Shown here piece after piece: positions 22,921-31,647 of a DNA stretch of 64,000 nt; position 1 is the first letter of the stretch; the number at the start of each line of letters is the position of its first letter. The DNA comes from Aldersonia sp. NBC_00410 (GTDB taxonomy: Bacteria > Actinomycetota > Actinomycetes > Mycobacteriales > Mycobacteriaceae). The position numbers were made by a program, and so were the translations under genes. Below the pieces are notes generated by a model, which saw nothing but the letters and a program-made list of their open reading frames with translations, was not told the origin of the DNA and did not search any database. The DNA lies in contig NZ_JAPENM010000005.1 of assembly GCF_026342035.1 (NCBI RefSeq), forward strand, positions 1 through 64,000, written 5' to 3'.

Positions 22921-23384
22921 GTGAACTGCCCACCGAGATCGAGGTCGGTGACGCCTACGCACTACGCACGTTCAAGGCCGTAGACGGCAGGCTGACCTCC
23001 ATCGTGAAGCGCGGCAGTCACTGGGAGGACGGCAAGTGCGAGGCGATCTGCCTGGCCCGCCCCGAGGACGCCGACCATGAGGTGCCCTCAGGCGACTGCA
23101 CGTGCGGCGTCTACGCCTTCTGGACAGTCGAGGAACTGCTCAACCAGTACCTGGACTTCGCCCGCCGCATCGTCGCGGTCGTCCGGATGGACGGCCTGAC
23201 CATCGAGGGTTCCAACGGGGTGAAGGCCAACGCGGCGCAGATCGTGGCGTGGTGGTGCGCAGAGGACGCCCCCGAACTGGTCGCAGCGTGTGCGGCCAGT
23301 GCCCCAGGCACACGCCGGTTCTTCGACCGAGACGTGATGATCGGACTCTATCCATCACCAGAGACGAGGAACTCCAATGGGTGA
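22917..23384 (+). CDS. Island-encoded hypothetical protein with CxC motif
   Basis: 155 aa, ATG at 22917 overlapping the ATPase stop (ATGA). An SGDCTCGVYAFWTVEELL segment suggests a metal site or a structural Cys pair, followed by a strand-rich region VVRMDGLTIEGSNGVKANAA. Translation is coupled to the ATPase. No family can be named. Confidence 0.7.
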   Translation: MSELPTEIEVGDAYALRTFKAVDGRLTSIVKRGSHWEDGKCEAICLARPEDADHEVPSGDCTCGVYAFWTVEELLNQYLDFARRIVAVVRMDGLTIEGSNGVKANAAQIVAWWCAEDAPELVAACAASAPGTRRFFDRDVMIGLYPSPETRNSNG

Positions 23385-23571
23385 CATCGGGATACCGCGG
23401 CGCCGAGTCATACGGGTGCCAGCAACGCCGATACGCAAGCCGGTGCAGGAGCCAAGCCCCGCACCCAAGCCAGCGCAAGAGCCGGTACGGGAACCCGCTC
23501 GGACGGGCCACGCACAGGGACGAGCCTGGTGCGGGATCGATCCACCGTTTATCGGACAGTCCCCATCGTGA
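23377..23571 (+). CDS. Small Pro-rich island protein
   Basis: 64 aa, ATG at 23377 inside the end of the previous gene. It begins MGDIGIPRRRVIRVPATPI and continues with Pro/Glu-rich PxP repeats. Short proteins of this style are seen at the end of such modules in actinobacterial integrative elements. It closes the left replication module; the strand and character of genes change right after it. Confidence 0.55.
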   Translation: MGDIGIPRRRVIRVPATPIRKPVQEPSPAPKPAQEPVREPARTGHAQGRAWCGIDPPFIGQSPS

Positions 23572-23599
23572 CCCACCCTCGGGGTATCGCGGGGGTGGC

Positions 23600-24014
23600 G
23601 CGGTGAGAAGTCGGCGAAGTCGCGCTGTATCTTCCAGACACCGTTATCGGCGACGAATGGCACCCCACTCGTGGACTGCGGTTCGGACAGCTTCGGGTAC
23701 GAGACATTGCCTGAGGCTGTGACGGTTCCGTCCCGGTTGTCGGTGGCGCCGGTGAATTCGATCCGGAACACGTCCTGACTGCCGCCGGCAAAGCGTTGCG
23801 CAAGTTGCTCGTTCTGTGCGGGATCACCTTGGAACAGGTGGGCACGGTCCTCGACGCGAATGTCGAAATCGCGTGCGGCGTTGTACAGCGCGCTCAACTG
23901 TTGCGGTGTAGGCGTACCCGGGGCGGGCACGACTGGAGGGGGCGGCACCTCACTCACACTCGAATACTCCTGGCATCGGCCTGGCCCGGGAGCAGCGTGT
24001 CCTGACCATCCCAC
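23600..24014 (-). pseudogene. Truncated Mtb12-like secreted antigen
   Basis: On the minus strand a frame reads PTPQQLSALYNAARDFDIR, later FRIEFTGATDNRDGTVTASG and FVADNGVWKIQRDF, the pattern of the small Mtb12-like exported proteins of mycolate actinomycetes. The N-terminus lacks a clean signal peptide with a start codon, and the C-terminus runs off-family right where the left island module ends. It looks like a gene cut at a recombination joint. Confidence 0.5.
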
Positions 24015-24121
24015 CGCCAGAAGAACTGAACCGCATGATCATTCGCCTCTAACACGGGGTGAGCGAGAAGCGACACGGCCACAACGTCGCTCTCGCGGTG
24101 GCACCCTGGGTCCCGGGTGGA

Positions 24122-24685
24122 TCAGAACGCCTCGACGAAGCGGTACCAGTCGCCATCGAGATGGCTGTATCCGATCTCGCCGTCGTGGCGAGGCCTACCG
24201 AGGTATGGCGCGCCGCCCGGCAGATATGCGACGCCCACGGAGTCGATCAGTCCACCCTGTGTGTAGAACAGGCAGCCCTCCTCCCGGTGCGCGATCCTCG
24301 ACACTTCGTACACGCCGATCCGCACTTTCTCGACGGAGTCGCGGCACTCGGCGGCGGCGTCCGCGAGGCCGCCTTTCGAAACCTGGAACCCGATCCACGA
24401 GGGGACGGAAAACACCACCAACGCCGCCGTGGTCAGCACCAGCACCGGGGCGATCAGGCTCGCCCGGTAGGCGCGGTAACGAAGCAATCCGATCAATGCG
24501 AGGACCAGCCACGCGATACCGAGGAACAGCAATGCCCACCCCGCGAGCACGATGTACACGAAGTCCACCACCGGGGCCGCGGAGGCCCACAGCACGACCC
24601 CGCAGGCGACCGACACGAGAACGGTGAGGGCGACGCCCATCGAGACCCGCCACCAGCGGGGTGGAGACGGCGCTGCCGCGTTCAT
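24122..24685 (-). CDS. Membrane protein with three transmembrane helices
   Basis: 187 aa, ATG at 24685 (MNAAAPSPPRWW). Hydrophobic segments are visible at VALTVLVSVACGVVLW, FVYIVLAGWALLFLGIAW and APVLVLTTAALVVFSV, followed by an extracytoplasmic domain with a Cys pair (AAECRDS, REEGCLFY). It ends GDWYRFVEAF. It is downstream of a similar-style gene at 24,732-25,229 and probably co-transcribed. Function unknown. Confidence 0.7.
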   Translation of the reverse strand: MNAAAPSPPRWWRVSMGVALTVLVSVACGVVLWASAAPVVDFVYIVLAGWALLFLGIAWLVLALIGLLRYRAYRASLIAPVLVLTTAALVVFSVPSWIGFQVSKGGLADAAAECRDSVEKVRIGVYEVSRIAHREEGCLFYTQGGLIDSVGVAYLPGGAPYLGRPRHDGEIGYSHLDGDWYRFVEAF

Positions 24686-24731
24686 CGCGTTTCCTTCTGC
24701 GGCCCTGTCGTCGGGGCGGTGCAGCACCTGG

Positions 24732-25229
24732 TCATCGGCATTGACCGACGTCGAGGACGGAACGATCCTGACCGGTGAGGGGTATGTCGTGGCCCGGCCA
24801 GTTCGTCCATCGACGGGCGGCATCATTCACCGGCTCCACCGTGCTATTCATGCCGTCGATCGGTCCGGAAACGGCCAGCGGGGCATCGTGTTCCGGCTCG
24901 TCGGCGTCAGTGCCCAGTACCCATATTCCTTGGTTGGTCGATCCGTCCGGGGCGACGAAGCCCATAGCGATGACGTAGTAGTCCTCGTAGGTGAACGAGG
25001 CTCGCCCCTTGACCCACCGATCGCGGACCGCGCGCGCCGCGATTGGGCGGATCGGGTCGTCCCTCGGGCGCGAGGCAATAGCGGCGACCAGTGCTGGGTC
25101 GACCTGCAGGCAGTCCGGCCCGGGCGGGCGCCGAACCTCCTGCACGACAACGACAACCAACGCAACCACCGCAGCGATCGCTACCACCAGCACCAAGGCG
25201 CCTAGGGGCGACAACCTGCGTTTGCCCAT
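24732..25229 (-). CDS. Single-pass exported or membrane-anchored protein
   Basis: 165 aa, ATG at 25229 with GGAG upstream (an in-frame TTG at 25244 is possible). One helix (LGALVLVVAIAAVVALVVVV) is followed by an outer domain with a conserved-looking VDPALVAAIASRPRDD segment and a final Cys four residues from the end. Same strand as and 46 bp from the three-helix protein, so likely one envelope operon. Confidence 0.7.
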   Translation of the reverse strand: MGKRRLSPLGALVLVVAIAAVVALVVVVVQEVRRPPGPDCLQVDPALVAAIASRPRDDPIRPIAARAVRDRWVKGRASFTYEDYYVIAMGFVAPDGSTNQGIWVLGTDADEPEHDAPLAVSGPIDGMNSTVEPVNDAARRWTNWPGHDIPLTGQDRSVLDVGQCR

Positions 25230-25375
25230 CGTCGTGGTCTCCAACCCTGCCCATTGGCTCAGCGATCAACGCCCCGCCGGGGACATTTCGCTCACTCGCC
25301 AGACAGTCGTCTCCGGACGCGCAGCCGTTACGCCCGGTGTCGCATCGCCAACCGCCACGCCAGACCCCTACGGTC

Positions 25376-25739
25376 GGCATTGTGGTGTGGTTGGTGATCT
25401 TCGCGCTCGGAGCTGCAGCGCTGGTTGCAGGTGTGGTCCTGCCTCGGCGTGCACACCGAGAAACGCACACCGGGATTTCCTTGGTTCTGGGTGGCGTTGC
25501 CGGCCACCTGCCTTGCGGTCGCCGCGTCGGTCGGTGCCTTCACGCTGTGGCCTCAGGCTGTGACCGGTGTGGGGAGTGTGGTGGGAGCTGTTCGCTCCGA
25601 GTACTCCTGCCACGCAGTTCCTGACGAGCGAGCAATACCACCAGATCACTATCTGGCATCGGATGAGTCGACTGCTGCCGGTCCTATCGGCGGCGGGGCT
25701 CGCCTGGTGCATATGGACATGGCACCGCGATCGCGTGTG
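25376..25739 (+). pseudogene. Frameshifted multi-helix membrane protein
   Basis: Three successive frames each give protein-like sequence. Frame 1 reads IVVWLVIFALGAAALVAGVV, frame 2 CLAVAASVGAFTLWPQAV, and frame 3 WWELFAPSTPATQFLTSEQ to the stop at 25,739 (WCIWTWHRDRV). Two single-base shifts near 25,500 and 25,570 would restore a ~120-aa protein with three or four helices. Decay or sequence error cannot be told apart. Confidence 0.5.
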
Positions 25740-25919
25740 AGGCCGCCGGCGGATCTCGGTCCGGCTCTGCGGCGCTGCACTGTCACGGAAATGGGCAGAC
25801 CAATTTTCGGCTGCCGTTGACACTGGGCAGATTGGTCGACCCTCCCGGGTCCGCTTCACCACACTCGATTGCGGGCTGGCTGCGCACCGTGATGCCAGGC
25901 GGTTCACAAGGACCATATC

Positions 25920-26449
25920 GTGGCAGGCGTGAAGCGATCACGGAGTGAGGTGTGGGCGGAGACTCTGGACATGATGCTGCCCACTGCGGTCAGCTCCCGA
26001 CTACCGCGTTTCGTCCAACACCTCTTGCGAGTCGGTCCCCGCTACGGCATCGCTCGTGGGTTGGTTCTGTACGGACCGGGCGCGCATGGCGAGATCGACG
26101 CGGCCTCGGCCCGCTGCAACCTGACGAACTTTCACAGTGGCTGGCAGACCGAGGTGAGCCCTGCGGCAACACGCGTGAGGCGTTGGTGGCCGTCGAGCGC
26201 CGACTTGAGGAAGCACTGGACGACGAGGAGCTGAGCCACATGTTGGGCGGCGAGGTTGCCCTGCTGTTCGGGCAGGTACTGGTCGCGAACGTCGAGGGAG
26301 CACGCTGGTGCGTGTGGCCGAATGGACACCCCGTCGTGCGTGTCGGGCGAACAGAGCTCGATGTCACCGAGATCGCCGATGCTTACATCTGCCGCCATGG
26401 AGAACCTCCCACCGCGGTCGTAGACCGATACCGTTTCGCCGGTGCGTGA
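25920..26449 (+). pseudogene. Frameshifted conserved protein (DUF6278-like)
   Basis: A frame from GTG 25920 (MAGVKRSRSEVWAETLDMM) is protein-like up to about 26,095. After that a different frame is, with ELSQWLADRGEP, then GEVALLFGQVLVANVEGARW and PNGHPVVRVGRTELDV to 26,449. The joined product resembles the actinobacterial DUF6278 family as I recall it. One frameshift near 26,100 breaks it. Confidence 0.5.
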
Positions 26450-26758
26450 AGATCACCGACCAGTCCCGGCTATGGGGCGTCTTCCGAATCGATCAGGTGG
26501 AGAGTTCGGGATATGACGCCGAGTCCGGGAGTCTTCCGTTGACCCGCTTGACGGGTAGCCACGGACCGCGGCCCGCACCGGCACGCTGCCAACCGACAAG
26601 CGTTGTCCGCGCCTTGAGAACGTGGGTGCCTTGGTGCTGGGAGGACACACAATTGGCCGCCCGAACCGCCAAGAACCAGGGCTGACCAGACGGTCGACTG
26701 GGAGGTGCAGTGGCCGGATGTGCTACACCCCCTGTGGACGCCGGCCGCGGAAAGGGTT
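26450..26758. other. Gap without a supported gene
   Basis: About 310 bp. A GTG-started frame from 26,705 (QWPDVLHPLWTPAAER) may extend the next gene upstream, but nothing else on either strand looks coding. Confidence 0.4.
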
Positions 26759-27064
26759 ATGGGTGGGGACATGGGTATCGATGGCGACGAGCTGCCGGGT
26801 GACGCTTGCCCGGTTGCTGCGGATGGACCGTTTCGGTTGACAGTCGACGGTGAAACGTTCATGGTGACGATCCGGCCCGACGAGGACAATGTCTATGACT
26901 ACGAGTGGGAAACCGGCCCGAATCCGTATGGCTTCTCAAGTTCGGTGCGGGTGGCCGGCGATCCGAATGCGGTGATTCCACCGCAATCGGTGGACAACCA
27001 TCGGAGCGCGATCCGCAACTTTCTCGACCTGATCAACCCGGAGACCGGCTACATCGGCGACTGA
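26759..27064 (+). CDS. Small acidic conserved protein
   Basis: 101 aa from ATG 26759; GTG 26705 and ATG 26771 are alternatives in frame. The core FRLTVDGETFMVTIRPD, YDYEWETGPNPYGFSS and IRNFLDLINPETGYIGD resembles a short family found widely in nocardioform actinomycetes. Acidic, soluble, without signal peptide. Function unknown. Confidence 0.65.
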   Translation: MGGDMGIDGDELPGDACPVAADGPFRLTVDGETFMVTIRPDEDNVYDYEWETGPNPYGFSSSVRVAGDPNAVIPPQSVDNHRSAIRNFLDLINPETGYIGD

Positions 27065-27117
27065 GTCGGTCCTCGGAACGGATTGCCAACGAAGGCGTTC
27101 GCTCGCACAATGTGGGC

Positions 27118-27453
27118 GTGTTGGGACAGGGCAAGGACTTACAGGCAGCTGGTGAGAGGTTCGCGGCCGCGCTGCCGATCACGCGGGACTTGATCGACGC
27201 GGCCGAGGGAGTGTTGGCCGCGATCGAGGGCGAGATCGAGCAGGGCCGGACACAAATTGAGCGGTTCCGGGTGAGCGACCCGAATCCCGATGGGGGGACG
27301 GAGGTTGCGATCGCGATCCGACAAGGGGCCGAGACCGCATTGACTGCTGAACGGAGCCGTTGGCGCAGGATCCTGAACGTATTGCGTGAGGTGCCGCCGC
27401 GCGGCATCGACCCGTCCGGGAGCGCGTATTTCAAGAGCCAGAAGCCCGACTGA
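27118..27453 (+). CDS. Helical hypothetical protein
   Basis: 111 aa from GTG 27118 (GTG 27112 and TTG 27121 are also possible). It is almost wholly helical: GKDLQAAGERFAAALPITRD, LAAIEGEIEQGRTQIERFR. The gene starts ~50 bp after its neighbour on the same strand. No known motif. Confidence 0.6.
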   Translation: MLGQGKDLQAAGERFAAALPITRDLIDAAEGVLAAIEGEIEQGRTQIERFRVSDPNPDGGTEVAIAIRQGAETALTAERSRWRRILNVLREVPPRGIDPSGSAYFKSQKPD

Positions 27454-27514
27454 CAGACTGATTGTTCCAGGCCTGAGTTGCGAAGCCGTCTCCGCTGCGC
27501 CACGCCGTGTCGTG

Positions 27515-27924
27515 TCAGATATCGGTGTCGCCGGCGATGAACTTCCACAGCCCGGTGTCGCAGGTGGCGCGGTCGGACTGCGCGGACCCGACCACACTGA
27601 GCCACCCGTGGCCCTCGGCGGCGGCGAAGATGTCGTGGATGTCCCAGAAGTAGCGTGTCGGTGACGACGGGTAGGGCAGGGCGGCGTGGCCCTCGTTTTT
27701 TGTCGCGGCCTACGTCTTCGGTAAAGGTGGCCAGGTTGCCGATGCAGAGACAGTTGTAGCCCTGCGGAGCATTCTTTCGGGCGTAGTCGGTGCAAGCTGT
27801 GGCCGGCGGCGGTTCCTTAGGAGTGACACTCGGTTCGGCATTGGCGGCCGGACTGAAGGCTGCGGCGGCAAGTTCGGTGATCGCGACCGCTGTCAGGGCG
27901 GTGGTGCGTAGGCGGGGGGATCAT
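27515..27924 (-). pseudogene. Secreted protein broken by two homopolymer indels
   Basis: From ATG 27924 the frame leaves a signal peptide unless the run of six C is read as seven (then MIPPRLRTTALTAVAI...). The mature part reads NAPQGYNCLCIGNLATFTED, then a run of six A shifts frame; with five A it continues EGHAALPYPSSPTRYFWDI and HGWLSVVGSAQSDRATCD to the stop at 27,515. The corrected protein is a ~135-aa exported Cys-containing protein. Either decay or homopolymer sequencing error. Confidence 0.6.
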
Positions 27925-27953
27925 CGCGTGCTCCTGGGAGGTGGCGTGGGTGG

Positions 27954-28916
27954 TCAGAACGGCCGGTAAAAGGCGATGCGGTCAACCTCGAAGTCCTGGG
28001 CCAGCCAGCCTTGGCCGCCCGGTTCTGCGTAAGTGTCGGTGACCGGGTAGCCGTGTTGGCCAGCTTCGGAGCCGCGGGACCGCCACACAGTAGCGATGAC
28101 CAGATCGACCGAGTGCGCATCGGTGACGGTGGACCAGTAGATGGCGCCGCCGTCGAAGTTGTTGAACCGGCCGTTGTACTTGGCCAGCGGCAGTTCGTCG
28201 GAGGACGGATAGCCCAGATGCCCGCCTTCGGCTCCGTGCTGGTTCCACTTGTCGCGGATCGCCCCACCAACGGCGTAGGCCTCGTTGAAGTGCCAGTAGA
28301 TAGCACCATGGTTGAACTCCTGGCGGCGTCCGCCTTCGGCCGCGGGGATCTCGTCGGTGGTGGGGTAGCCCAACCAGCCGGCCTCCCACCCATTGCGCTG
28401 CCAGGCAGCGAAGAAGTGGTTGACCACAGGGTGCGCCCCGGACCGCGGCGCCCAGTAGATCGGGCCGTTCTGGAACACCGACCGCTTGCCCACGTTGTCG
28501 GGGTTGGTCAACTCGTTGGTGGTGGGCCAGAGCAGAAAGCTGTTTGGGCCCCCGAGGGAGTTGTACTTGTCCTTGATCGCCCCACAGACCTCATATGGCG
28601 CCGGCCAATAGACCTGGCATCCCGGCGTCACAAACACCCCGGCCGCGCCATTGCCCGCTCCGGCGGCTTCCATAGTCTCGGCCTTATCGGCATCGAGCTT
28701 GGAAAACCCTCCCGGGATCTGTTCGCGATCCGAACGCATCTTTCCCGGAACGACCGTGGCGTTGGGGTTATCGGTCGCCTTCACTGTTGAGGCGGGATTG
28801 TCATTCGACGGAGTCGGACTGGTCGGCATCGAGATCACCACCTCGTTCTCCCTCTCGAAAACGACATTCGCGAAAGTTCCAGCCTGATTGGATAAGTCGC
28901 GGCGCAGCGCGGCCAT
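27954..28916 (-). CDS. LGFP-repeat protein
   Basis: 320 aa, ATG at 28916 (ATG 28829 also possible). Four LGFP-type repeats are visible, e.g. AWQRNGWEAGWLGYPTTDEI and KWNQHGAEGGHLGYPSSDEL, spaced ~50 residues with YW/IYW strands. LGFP repeats occur in envelope proteins of mycolate actinomycetes and are thought to bind the cell wall. No signal peptide or lipobox is seen at the N-terminus, so the 5' end may be lost or replaced. Confidence 0.8.
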   Translation of the reverse strand: MAALRRDLSNQAGTFANVVFERENEVVISMPTSPTPSNDNPASTVKATDNPNATVVPGKMRSDREQIPGGFSKLDADKAETMEAAGAGNGAAGVFVTPGCQVYWPAPYEVCGAIKDKYNSLGGPNSFLLWPTTNELTNPDNVGKRSVFQNGPIYWAPRSGAHPVVNHFFAAWQRNGWEAGWLGYPTTDEIPAAEGGRRQEFNHGAIYWHFNEAYAVGGAIRDKWNQHGAEGGHLGYPSSDELPLAKYNGRFNNFDGGAIYWSTVTDAHSVDLVIATVWRSRGSEAGQHGYPVTDTYAEPGGQGWLAQDFEVDRIAFYRPF

Positions 28917-29099
28917 TGTGCGGTACGGCCAAGTTCGAGTGTGTGGACCTCAAGAGGTGGTTCTCGATTACGTCACCATGCTACGAACCATCCCGCGGCG
29001 TTTCAGCGAGACTAGCGGACGACAGCGCTGGCATCGGTGGGTGTCGCCTTCAATAGCAATCGGCCAGGACGCCGCCACGGTCGTCGTCGAGGTTGGGTG

Positions 29100-30662
29100 G
29101 TGGTGGACGGGTGGACCATCGAAGACGGCGGACTCGATCCGCCGGCTGTCGGTGCGGTGTTGTCGACGTGGCTGGTGTTTCAGCAGGGCGCCACCCCGGA
29201 TCGCGATCATCCCGAGGCGAGCGCGCTGTGGGCGGTCGCCGATCCGCTGATCGATCGGTCTCCCACGGTCGGCCGCGACGGTCGTCCCGATTGGACCATC
29301 ATCCTGCGAGGGGACGGCTGGAGCGCGATCTGGCACACGGAGCGGCCGGTAATCGGTCAGGTCGAGGTCACCGGGACCCTGTCTGTCGACTGCAACTCCC
29401 GTGCGCACGCGGTCCGCGGACGGATCACCCGGGTGCGGTTGATCACCACCACGATCCGTCGGGTCGACGACGCCCGCGGCGGCTGGAAAGCTGTTCCGGG
29501 AACCCGCCGCTACACCGATATCGACACGGCCCCAAGGTGGTTCGAAAAGACCACCGATCTCGGCGACGGTGATGTGGTCGATCGGCATATCGGGGTGCTC
29601 GTCGAACTCGATCTCGACGACGTACCGCCCGCCGCGCTGCGGCCCCGGATATGGCCCGGCGCCGTCAGCGGATTCGGGACCGATCTGTGGATTCTGGACC
29701 GGGAACTCCCGGTGCTGGCACGTGTCCGCGAGGCTGCGCATGCGCCGGTGGTCAGCGAGCACGTGTTTCCCGCACCTGCGTTGGCTACCGGTCCGTGGCG
29801 CCGCGTGTTCGCCGACTCGGGCGGCTGCTGGATCACCGGTATCGACGGTGTCTTTCGTTGCGTGCTGCGCCCGGACGGGAGCGTCGAATCGCGGCGCAGT
29901 GACGATCGGGCGGCGTGGCGGGCCGTTTCCCACGGCGACATCCTGCTTGCCGTGGACCGCACCCTCCCCGGCCTGCAGGTCGACGCGCAGGCCGCCCAGG
30001 TGATACCGGTGGAACTGACCGAGCGGCCGGCCCGGATTCTGCGCCCCGACGCACCGACGGTGCCGGTCGACCTGCCGGACGGAGCGGTCCAGTCGCTCAT
30101 TGCCACGGCCACCGGATTCGCTGTGCTACTCCGGATCCGGGAGCCCAACGAGGGCACGGTGGAGTTCCGGATCGCCACTGTGACTCTCGATGGCCAGGTG
30201 AGCGTCGGGTCGGGCTTCTGGATCGAGGAACGCCACGCGTATCCCGTGTTCGCGCTTGACGATCCGCTGCTGCTCCTCACCCGCCGATCGATCTTTGGGG
30301 TGGGCGACGATTCGACAGCAGCGCTGGTACACACGTTCCCCCGCCCAGTCCTTCCGAGCGGCGGGCAGGCCGGTCACCGGATCTGGCTGACGATGCATCG
30401 CCCGGACGGCACCGGCGGCTGGTGGCCGGTGCGCGGTCCCGCCGATCTGCCACCCCGAGATGCGGGCAAATGGCTGCTCGCGCTTCTCGACCCGGTCACC
30501 CTGGAGCCGACGACGGTTATAGCGGTGAACGACTCCCAACCCGGTGTCACCACCACCGGCGACGGCAGCATCTGGATCACCGACCACCACGGCATCCGCG
30601 TCGTACACCCCGACGGAACCCTCCAACCACTCAACTTGTCCGATGACCCGGCGACACCGTGA
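29100..30662 (+). CDS. Large uncharacterised beta-rich protein
   Basis: About 520 aa; GTG at 29097, 29100 or 29103 follow a GAGG site. The first ~200 residues hold RPDWTIILRGDGWSAIWH and a long charged strand-rich domain. The rest has repeated short blades (GGCWITGIDGVFRCVLRPDG, GSIWITDHHGIRVVHPDG) suggesting a beta-propeller. No signal peptide. It diverges from the LGFP gene across ~180 bp. Function unknown. Confidence 0.75.
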   Translation: MVDGWTIEDGGLDPPAVGAVLSTWLVFQQGATPDRDHPEASALWAVADPLIDRSPTVGRDGRPDWTIILRGDGWSAIWHTERPVIGQVEVTGTLSVDCNSRAHAVRGRITRVRLITTTIRRVDDARGGWKAVPGTRRYTDIDTAPRWFEKTTDLGDGDVVDRHIGVLVELDLDDVPPAALRPRIWPGAVSGFGTDLWILDRELPVLARVREAAHAPVVSEHVFPAPALATGPWRRVFADSGGCWITGIDGVFRCVLRPDGSVESRRSDDRAAWRAVSHGDILLAVDRTLPGLQVDAQAAQVIPVELTERPARILRPDAPTVPVDLPDGAVQSLIATATGFAVLLRIREPNEGTVEFRIATVTLDGQVSVGSGFWIEERHAYPVFALDDPLLLLTRRSIFGVGDDSTAALVHTFPRPVLPSGGQAGHRIWLTMHRPDGTGGWWPVRGPADLPPRDAGKWLLALLDPVTLEPTTVIAVNDSQPGVTTTGDGSIWITDHHGIRVVHPDGTLQPLNLSDDPATP

Positions 30663-30805
30663 CCGACCGCTGACGCAGATCGAAACAAGGCCACAACCGC
30701 CACGAGGTCCGCTCCAACCGACGAGACAAGCGCTCGTCCTGCAGACCTCCGTCGGTGCTGGCCGGGTAGCCCGACACGCTGCAGGCCGGGAGGCGCCCAA
30801 ACCTG

Positions 30806-30937
30806 TTGCGAACGTCGTGTAGCAGACTGGTAACAATCCGCGAGTTCGCCGAGTACATCGCGGCCCGGGATGAGTTCGGAGAATTGGCGTTCGACCAATC
30901 GGTCGACGACGGGCAACTCTACATCGAAGCGCGGTGA
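30806..30937 (+). CDS. Short ORF, possible gene fragment
   Basis: 43 aa from a weak TTG. The last 36 residues (LVTIREFAEYIAARDEFGEL, then FDQSVDDGQLYIEAR) look genuinely coding, but there is no ribosome site and the N-terminal part is poor. It is best read as the 3' end of a lost gene. Confidence 0.35.
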   Translation: MRTSCSRLVTIREFAEYIAARDEFGELAFDQSVDDGQLYIEAR

Positions 30938-31031
30938 GGGCTTTGCCGCATGATCGGACTCCCATAAACGTCGGATCCGCTGTAAACTCTGCCTCTTCGT
31001 CTTTGGACGGAGTACACGGGAGCGATCACCG

Positions 31032-31445
31032 ATGACCGAACACAAGCAAATGCAGCCCCCGGACTACCACCGATGCCTCGACACCGTCTTCGCCTCACCC
31101 ACAGCGTGCCGCGAACTCCTGGAGCGCCTCGCCAAGACAGGTGAAGTGGACCTGCGGTCGAAGTGGTCGCCGTGGCAAGGTCAGGAACCCCCGCCCCACG
31201 GGTACGAGGTGAAACGGCAGGTCCCTGCCGGAGTGCAACTGCTGATGGTCGAGGCGAAACTCGCGGGTGAACGCGCATCCTTCAACCGGTTGTGGCGCGA
31301 ACTGTACGACCTGATGGGCGTTGCCCCTATGCAGGAGAGCAACGCCGAACTCATCGTCAACATAGGTGGGACACTCGACCGCCTGAGATGCCGCATCGCG
31401 GAGCTCGAAGAAGCGGTAGCGGCCAAGGACGATCCGGATGCTTGA
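31032..31445 (+). CDS. Helical hypothetical protein
   Basis: 137 aa, ATG at 31032. Charged and mainly helical (SPTACRELLERLAKTGEVDL; GERASFNRLWRELYDLMG; final coiled-coil RCRIAELEEAVAAKDD). The upstream sequence is less GC-rich and may hold its promoter. No family recognised. Confidence 0.7.
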   Translation: MTEHKQMQPPDYHRCLDTVFASPTACRELLERLAKTGEVDLRSKWSPWQGQEPPPHGYEVKRQVPAGVQLLMVEAKLAGERASFNRLWRELYDLMGVAPMQESNAELIVNIGGTLDRLRCRIAELEEAVAAKDDPDA

Positions 31446-31524
31446 GAACACCGGCATTTGACCATTGTCCCGGCGGTCGAGGCCTCGATGCCTTCTTGTT
31501 CGGTCCGGCCGAAAGGAGCTCTCG

Positions 31525-31647
31525 ATGACCCACGATGTGCAGGGATGGGACAAGCCTATGGCAACGACGCGAGTGCACCAGGGTGTGCCTGTGGCCTATC
31601 GGAGCCACGACACCGACCGCCGGACAACCCTGGTCCTCATGCGGAGG
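31525..31647 (+). pseudogene. Gene start with strong ribosome site, cut short
   Basis: AAAGGAG stands 7 bases before ATG 31525, and the first ~38 codons (MTHDVQGWDKPMATTRVHQG) look real. The frame then runs on antisense to the membrane-protein gene ending at 31,648, giving a Gly/Arg-rich tail that is not protein-like. A 5' fragment of a gene cut by recombination. Confidence 0.4.
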
